Source: Strix aluco (Eukaryota; Chordata; Aves; Strigiformes; Strigidae). Taken from it: a stretch of 64,000 nucleotides of DNA. The stretch is taken from contig NC_133937.1 of NCBI RefSeq assembly GCF_031877795.1, forward strand, positions 19,185,501 through 19,249,500, given 5' to 3'. Position numbers and translations under genes: made by a program. The notes under the pieces were generated by a model. That model had not been told where the DNA came from, searched no databases, and saw only the letters and a program-made list of their open reading frames with translations. Shown piece by piece: positions 49,201 through 58,200 of the stretch. Positions within the stretch are counted from its first letter, which is position 1. Each line of letters begins with the position of its first letter.

Positions 49201-52200
49201 AGTTTTGCTTGAACCAGTGTGCGCACACACACCTGTGCATCTCTTAGGGAAGCTGTATCCTTATAAAGAACACAACTGGGTTATTAAGAGATCTGTTGAC
49301 AGGACCAGTGTTTCAGCAAATTGTGAGAAGCCAGAAGGTAAGTTGTGTTTACCTTCGTAACCTACTAAGACAATGTATATCCTTAATACTCAAAAACATA
49401 CATTACTCCACAGCTCCTCTATAAAGCACATCTCATTCGAACTTCAGGCAACGGGTTTCCTTTGTTATATTTTAGAACTACAGACATGTAACTGCAGCCG
49501 AGTACAAGAGGCTTTCATGATCTTCATGAAAATTTAACCTAAGTGCATGAATCTATTCACTTTTCTTGGTTCAGTGTTCCCAAATGCTGCTTCCAAGTTA
49601 TTTTTTAATTTCATCTTTGAAACAAAAAGGATTTGGAGAAAGCCGAGTCACCAAAAGTTGTTTACAATGCCAAGGGCAACTCCATGTCACTCCTGTAAAT
49701 ACTGGAAGGTAGGGATGGGAAAGTGGCCAATAAATACCATACTTGGGATCAGTATGGTATGGGAACAGGAAACTTGGCACATAGTTCTGAGAACAGTGAG
49801 GTTAAGAAAGGAAAGTCTGAAAAGCCACAAGAGTGTAGAGGACACAGAAGAGAAAGCAAGAAGAAAAAAATATGAAAAAATACCAGACACTAGAAATGAG
49901 TGGTAAAATAAAAACCTCAAGCAGATGGGGAATTGGCAGAGAACAGGAAGCTAACCCACACAATCAAAGGTACCTTCTTGTGGGAAATATTCCAGTTTCG
50001 GGACAAATGTCACCAGTAACTTCCAATTGGCTGCTTGGGCTGGGCTCAGCTTTTAATTATTCCTGGCACTCATTATTAACGTCAGATGCAAAATGGGACT
50101 GAGGAGGCAAAGCCAGCTGTGAAGCAACTGTGATCAGACTGATGCATATAACCATTGCACCTCACATGACATTTCCTGATGTGCAGAAGTGCAGGTAGGA
50201 ATCCCAGATGGAAATTCCTTCCTGCATAGCAGCAGATGGAAATGGGAACTGGATTAACATGCCTCTGGAATTCTTGTCATGGATACAGTGCCACACAGGT
50301 AACAGCTGGGAAACTGCTTAACACACTTCATCTGCCCCAGCAACGCTCCTCAGCCTCCTCTGCCTTGACTGCAGATGATGCTGGCTAGGCTCTAATAGTT
50401 CAGTTTGGGATCACTGGTCTGCAGTCCTCAGTAGCTCAGGAAGGTACACTCTTCCTCTGTAATGCTACAGGTTGCATCAAGACACCATTCACAAAGATCT
50501 AAGCATGGGAAAGTTTCACAGAAGCTCAGCAATTTCCCCAGCATGACAAGACAACACTCAGTAATCCTATCACAGATTAAAGAGGAAATTGCAATTTGTG
50601 ACCACCTGCAAAATTCTTTCAAACTTACAGCTCTCATTCATTCACTAGCTGCCCTGAGCTGAGAGCAGGACCTTTAATGTGAAGAACTGGATGCACCTGA
50701 GATATCAGTGACTCTTACAGCTGCAACATGCAAGACCTCAGGGAAAGCACGCAGTCTGAATCCAGCATGGTTTCCCTCCAACCCCAGTAACAGACAGACG
50801 TTCCCCAAATACAGACCTCTCAGAATACTGTTCTGAGATTGTGCCAGATTCTGCTCTTAGAAACCTCATCAGATGACCTTGCACAGTCCTGGAGAAGAAA
50901 TGTCTTCTTCCATTACCTAACAAAGCACATGAGTACCAACACTGCCCCTACAGCGCTGTTACTTGTCCAGAAAAGACTGTTTCAGCTCAAACGCACACCT
51001 CACTCCGGAGAGTTATCCTATGTTAATGAGTCTGCTGAGCTGCAAAAAAAAAAAAAAATTTAAAAATCTGTTCATTTGTCTGGGGGCAGATGTTCACAAC
51101 AGAAAGGGCTATAGCAGTTTAAAATACAACTCCACCCATCACAGCCCTCTTTCCCCTTCTTGTCTTCATTTTCACCAGAGGCTATGGCCCATGCAGCAGA
51201 ACCAGTGGAAAAGAGCACGTGTTTGGCTGCATCAGTGCAATGCCGGACCAGGATCTCTGCTTCAGCAGCTGCCAACGGGGGTGTAAACTAAGCTGCCAGT
51301 CCCTGAACTTCAAGATGATGAGTAACATTTATACATTTCACTCATACCTACTGCAAAGATAGTAGCTGTCAGTTCAGGAGTGAAATGCAGAGTTCGCCTT
51401 ATAACACAGAGATAACAGAGTTTATGTGACAATGTCTAGAGGGTGCTAGAAATGCAAAGAGTACTTAGCTTGTAGTTCTTTCACTAAGGTTCAAGCAAAC
51501 ACGTACACACTATGCGTGCCTCAAGCTAAAAGCATGTCTGGCTATTGTGGTTCAGAAACTGCAAGCCAACTCATTATAATTCTTTGAGCTCACAGCCTGA
51601 GGGTCCCACAGGCCTAGTGGTCAATTTGTGACAGGATTAAGTGTATAAACCTAAAGAACTAGCTGGGGTGCAAGGGAGCAGGACAGAGATGGGAAAGAGC
51701 TTCTGAGGAAGATGCAGAGTTCTGGCCGCCCAGACAACAGACACTGTACACATGGCGAAAATCTCAAGGAAGAGGGGCTGGAATAGTTCACTTCAACAAC
51801 CTGTGCCAGGAGGAAACCACACATACTGAAAAAGTATATGCATGGCTGATGATTTTTGCGGGTGCCAAGAATCACATTACATCTGTCACTGATTCAAGTC
51901 TTCCTGAGCAACCACATGCAAGAAACATGCACATCCAACTTGGCTATCTCCCCTCTTGCAGTAACTCCTTGCTTCAATTTAAGCACAAGGCATAGAACTT
52001 GCATGACAGAATAGGCTATCCACAAAAAAGCCCACAAATCTGGAATTCCACCTAAGAGAGCTGGGTAGACACTTCGCAAACATCCCACCAGTAGATCACT
52101 GTTTGACTGAGGGCATGGTTCTACAAGTGGCTTCAGTAGATCTAAGGACACATTACTACTGAAACAGCAGTCTTGCCTCCCTCTTCCTTCAGATAGTCTC

Positions 52201-55200
52201 TCTTGGAATATCACCCTTGCAGTCCAACACCACACCAGATCATCTAGCCAGACGAAAGGTGAAGAATGAGGCAGACCACTCTCTTTTGCAGCAGTCCATG
52301 CTAAGGTCAGCCTATGCCACCGATAAAACTTCGCCCTGGGAAACTCAAGATCCACTGTTATTTTCAAGTCACTTTTGGAAAATGCATTGACATTTTTCTG
52401 TGGTAATAACAGTCATAAAAATTCTACAAAATGCAACCCTAGAAGCAAAACAACTGTCCGAGTGCACAACAAAGGTCTTTGAAACAACCTGAAGTCTGCC
52501 CCACACATCTTTTCAGACCTGCTCTGTAAAGCACCTTTGGTTTGACCACATACTTCTGCAAAGATTGTGCAGAAATTACTTCAGTGGTTCCAAACTTGGA
52601 GGAAGCCATCAGTGATGGTCACTGGGCTCTTATTTTAAGCAGGTGTTCTAAAGTCTTACAATTCACATTGGCAGATACTTTGAATTAGGCTTAGTCACTA
52701 CCTTAAAGCAACCTGTGGGGCTGCTTCATCAGAAATATAAACTACAGAGAAATAGGATTACTATGTGTGATGTGCATGAAGTCTATTATAGTCCAACGCT
52801 TCCTAACCACACCAGTTTCTGTACTTTACTAGGTCCAGGCTATCATTTCATTGTCTCTGTCTAGAAAGCTAGTGTGCACCTATGCTAGCACTGCTTGAAT
52901 CTCATACTGTCATGAAAGATGAGCCATGATAATGCTTTTAATGGGTGTAAACTGGGACTTTATAAAGCACTCTGATGACACACAATGCATCCATCCTGCA
53001 GCTGGGAAGACAATTTCAACTGCTTAGTCCTGTTCGCTACAGATGGATAAGGACATTCATCTCAATATCACTTGGGGACTTAGCTAAGGTTTCTCTGATT
53101 GCTTTAACCAGCTCTCTGAAGTCTCTGCGTTTCCAGCATCAGTCATTTATAACCATACTAGCATCTGCAAGGATGTTCTTTCAACCTTAACTCCTGTGCA
53201 AGAGCATCAGAGTTTCCTCTCCTTGACAGGCAGTGAGAACCAAACAGGCTGCAGAGCTCCCATATAACGAAGCAGGCTCTCCTTGCACCCAGAGGGCTGA
53301 CTAATACCTCACCTGTTCCTCTCCAAAGAGCAGGGTCAAAGAAGCGTATCTTCTATTTCAACACAATATAACAGAGAAAAATACAGTTTTAAGAATTCAC
53401 TTAATTTTGCCTCTTCAAAGAGGGAAAGAAAAAAGGATCGAGGGAGGACTGCAGTACAGCAGATAATCATGCTACCTCATGTCTTCAAGGCCACTCCAAT
53501 ACACTGGCAGAAATAAATGCTGGATGTAATTCTCTGAGATAGGACTACTCAACATATTCCTCCACAGAGCACTGAGAGCCAGAAGTAAACATCAAATGGT
53601 CCCCAGCTCCACACTTCTCTGTCCCTTTAGGTCTGTACATCGATTCATGTCCCTTCATACCTCTAGCTTGCTTCTGATATCCAAACAGACTCTGAAGATG
53701 CAAGCAGAGATCACAAACTCAGCACATGCATTCACATCCAATCTGCAGTTTCTAGAACTTCCTAAGGGCCAAAATGGATCTTGCAGAGAGTGGCAATTGC
53801 ATGCATGGGACTGGAAACTCTTCAGGAACATTGTGAGGATGTGGGACTACAATATGAGGGCTTGAAGAGATCAGGTGGTGAGGAAAATACAATGCTAGAA
53901 TCTCCTACAGACAAGTAAAGAGATTCCAGCAGGGCTAGAGGAACATCACAGTAAGTTAGAGCTGCATGAACTGGGGTTCGCTCACAAGCTGGAGCCTCAG
54001 AGATACAGTATTAGCTCTCTAGCAATATAACAGGTCCCAAAGCACCATTCACTGTAAGGCCAAAGATTAAGGAGGTAGTTTCATAACGACATTGGTCTGA
54101 CAGAGCTTCATGATCCTTCTCTAAGAAGATGACCAAGGATGTCAAATTAACTCACAGAACTCTTTTTGGCTGCTTTATTTCCAGGATGTATCCTTTAAGG
54201 GGGTGGCACAACTTTCCCATAAAGTACTTGGCCATGTCATGCCTCTTTCTAGCAGGATTACTTTCTGAATCCAATGCTCCTCAATGGCCATGCTTTATGA
54301 GATTTAACAAGCAGCACAGGGAAGAATGCTATAGCATTCAGGTCTTGTTTTGCCTCCACACCCAACAGCAAACTTCACAGGCACTGGAAATCACACAACA
54401 GCGCTCCCTCCTGTAGGAACATGTTCCTATTCAGGACAGAATAGACCTGTGCAGAGGGAGGTTGCAGTTCTCAGTTTATAGCATCCCCTCCACTACTGCA
54501 AGTCTCAGTGTGAGGCTGACAGAGTAGTCCTGACTGAAGTGCTACCTGCCAGAAACAGACAAAGCACAACAGATACAGTAGCTGCTACTGTCAGAGGAAT
54601 AGTTTCCAATGCCACTGTACAGTACAAAGCACCCTCACCCTCACCTCAATGAATTGTAGTAGGCACCTGAGATAAGATTACCACTGTCCTATGCTGAAGT
54701 GTGCAGCTTTGTTACTGTCTGGGGCTTCTGTGGTTTCTACTGAAAAGTTGCCCTTAAAAGTATTCAATGTGAGTTAACATACATTTAAGGGGGGGTGGAA
54801 AGAAAGGAAAGAGTGTTCAAATTTATTCACAAAAGCCACAGACTACTCTTCTAAGTTATGATATTTGCTTTGTTGTTCCTCAGGACATCTTGAGTATAAG
54901 GGTAACACACCAGATAACACTGAATTTCATTGTTCTTGTGTCCTGAAATAGTTACAAAGTAAAGCAGAAGGTCATAAGTGCATCAAGGCCTAATATCGAA
55001 CTTGTCTGAACAATCAAGTGAACAAACTCTGACACCCTTCCACAGAAAGACTATTGGCCATCTACTCCAGGAAAAACCTGCCTTTTGGCAGAAAATCTCA
55101 AGATACATAATAAATAGGAATTCATGTAGCATCACTGAACAGATCATTTATCATTTACCCTCAAAGTAACAGGGGAAGCTCCTGCCAAAATTAAAAATTC

Positions 55201-58200
55201 ATTGTGAATTTAGGACTCTAGCCCTAAATGGCAGTGATGACCAAAAGTTAGCAATCAAGTAATGACAGAAGTGTCAGGCTGAAAGGAATCTCCCGCATAC
55301 TACCACTTTACCCCACTGGGTTGAGACACACTTGAAAACATCTTATGCATCTGTCCAATCTGACTTCAAACTCTGAGTAGCCTATTCCAACGTTACTTTA
55401 TCTTTACAGCTTGAGTCCAGCACAGGACCACAAATATGATTAGGGGATCACAGCATCTTCCATACGAGGAGAGGCTGCAAGAGGTGGAACTTCAGCCTGG
55501 AGAAAAGAAGACTTAGGGAGATCTTATCAATGTTTACCTGATGGGATGGAATGAAAAAGGAGCCAGACTCTTCTTCATAGTGCCCACTGACAGGACAAGA
55601 GGCAATGGGCACAAGCCGAAACACATGAAATTCCATCTGAACACAGGAAAACACTTGATTACTTTGAGGGTGGTCAAACACTGGAACAGGTTGCTTAAAG
55701 AGGTTGTGGAGTCTCCACCTGCAGAGAAATTCAAAACCTGACTGGACATGGTCTTAGGCAACCTGCTTGATCTGACCATGATTAAGGAGGGAGGTTGGAC
55801 TAGATGATCTCAAGAGGTTCCTTCCAACCTGAACGATTCTGTGATATGCTCTCAAGTTTCACTCATGGTTTCACCAGTGCAACAGAAGAAAGCCAGGGAG
55901 TTAATTCAATTCCTTGACATGTACAGAAGGGAGAATAACGGCTTATGCGGTTTCTGTTATGTCATTTCCCTCCCAACAGAAGCTCACTTTCTTGGTCTCT
56001 GACATCTCTTGATGAGCTCCTCACTAGGTGGAGTAACAGTCCAGCTCTTCCTCATCTACAAGGCTCCAGCAAAATTCTCATCTTCCTTCTAACTGCCCAC
56101 TGTCCTCCATATTTACCACATATTTCCTTACACCTACTTCTGACCCTCCTATTTTGCAAGAAGTTTGCTGGTACTGATCTTTCTTTGGTGTCCATTTCAT
56201 TGCATGAGAGCTCTGTTCAGCCAAGGCTACACTTGTCCTTCAACAGCACAGTTCACAGCTGCTGTTACATTCACTTATCACCTTAGCAATCCCAGGCAGA
56301 TGTCAACTTCCTTGTTTTTTTCCCTGCAAGAGTTAACTTGGGTATAGAAAGTTCAAAGACATTGATTAATTAGTAAATACTTTTGAAACATCAACTTTTA
56401 GAGCAGAAAATTTGAAAATTTTGAGGATAACATAGGTAGGGGCTGAAATAAACTGGAGAAGTTGAAATGTGCATAATACAAAACAGATGTCAACTGAGCT
56501 TTGAGGACACAGGAGGAAGAGAAAGGTTGCTGACTCCAGCTGTGTGGCACAGAATCCCAGCTGCCCAGTGCACACAGCACAGCATGGTGTAGTATCACAA
56601 GCCAGACTTAAGTAGGGCTTAAGTAGCCCTTAAGCAGGGCTTAAGTAGCAGGCTGGTCACTGCACCCTGACTGGTGACTATACCCTGTCACCCTGAGCTG
56701 GCTTGTACAGTGCCATCCTGAGCATTTCCAGGTCCTTAGCACAGTTATTGCATAGCCTGAAAAACTTCCCCACAGATAACAGAGTGTCTGCAAACAGAAA
56801 CCTTCATGCCCTCCACAGGTTGCCAGGACTGAGAAACTGTAGAAGTAAAAATGCCCCATTTACAAGAGAGCAAGAGTCAGTGTCAGCACACAGTTCTCAA
56901 CAAGGCTAGATGTGTGCTTCCTCATTTCTGAATTTGTACTAAACTAATAAAATTTAAAATAGCTTTCAGCGTGTGATGTCTGGGGGTGTCATGTTCCCAT
57001 GATGCACTAAAACCACAGCCTAACAGCTGCACTAGAGGCAACAGCATAGCCTGAGCAGGGCCAGTGTGAAGGCTCTGGAAAGGTATTTGCCCTCACCATG
57101 TCCTGTGTCATATGCTCCACTAGCTCAGGATTCAGCTGTAAGGAAGCTGAAGCTCAGTCACTCTTGCATCAGGCTTCATTTTTCAATGTGTGCTGACACT
57201 GCTGTTAGAAGTACTGGTGAATGAGTGTCGAGAGAAGTACTTCTCAGGGGAATACACCCGGGCAAGTAATTTCAAATATGGGCATAAACTTTCTCTGCTA
57301 AGTGCTGTAGGAATTGAGAGCTGCCTTAGGAAACGTTCACAGTCTGCTGTAGAGAATGGACTTAACTGAGACCTTCTAAGAGCTCCTGACTTCAAAGCCT
57401 TCATCTAAAATTCTAAAAATGAAGTCCTGGGAGAAGAGCGCAGGCTGTGTTTATGGGAGAGGTCTGCTGTCACAAACACTCTTTAAGTTCTCATGCTGGG
57501 GTTAGCTGCAAGCAAACTATAAAGCAGATGCTAATTTTTTATTACCAACCAAGAAGAAAGTTTTCACAGTTTCACCCAAAAAGGGAACTATGTACACCTG
57601 GGGTTGTCTTCTCTTCAGAGGAAGCATCAGAACATTTGCATTTGAGGCCATTCACAAACCTTGGTCTGTAGAATCACACTATGGAAGGGGTCACCTAGTA
57701 ATTTTATTCCCACACAGAGGTAGGATCTGATACATTCATCCAAATACTTTTGCCATGAAACCAGCATATCTTAAGTAAGTTCTCCCTTCACAAGTCAGAG
57801 TGACAGCAGATGGCTTACCTTGGCAACTGCTTTGATGTACACAAAGAAACAGCCTGACATAACTCTTGCATGCAGCTGACAGCTCACATCATGTAGGGCT
57901 CCCATAACAGTAACAGAAGTCCAGAAATTCTGAATCTTTGTGTACCAAACAATTTGGAAAATGCTACAGCAGACTCCACAGCAAAGAGTTTGGTTTTATC
58001 TCATTTTTTCTCTCAGTCAAATATTTTCAAGATATACTGCAGTCAGTTTGAGACCAATGTATGCTGAAGTTCAAGTGAGAAAACAGAAAATAAGTGGATT
58101 TTTTTGTTATGTAGTAACAACAAAAATCCAAAGCACAATCTCCCTTTCAAAACACCATTTACATAAAGCTGAAGCACAGGTTTTATCAGCACATGCTAAC

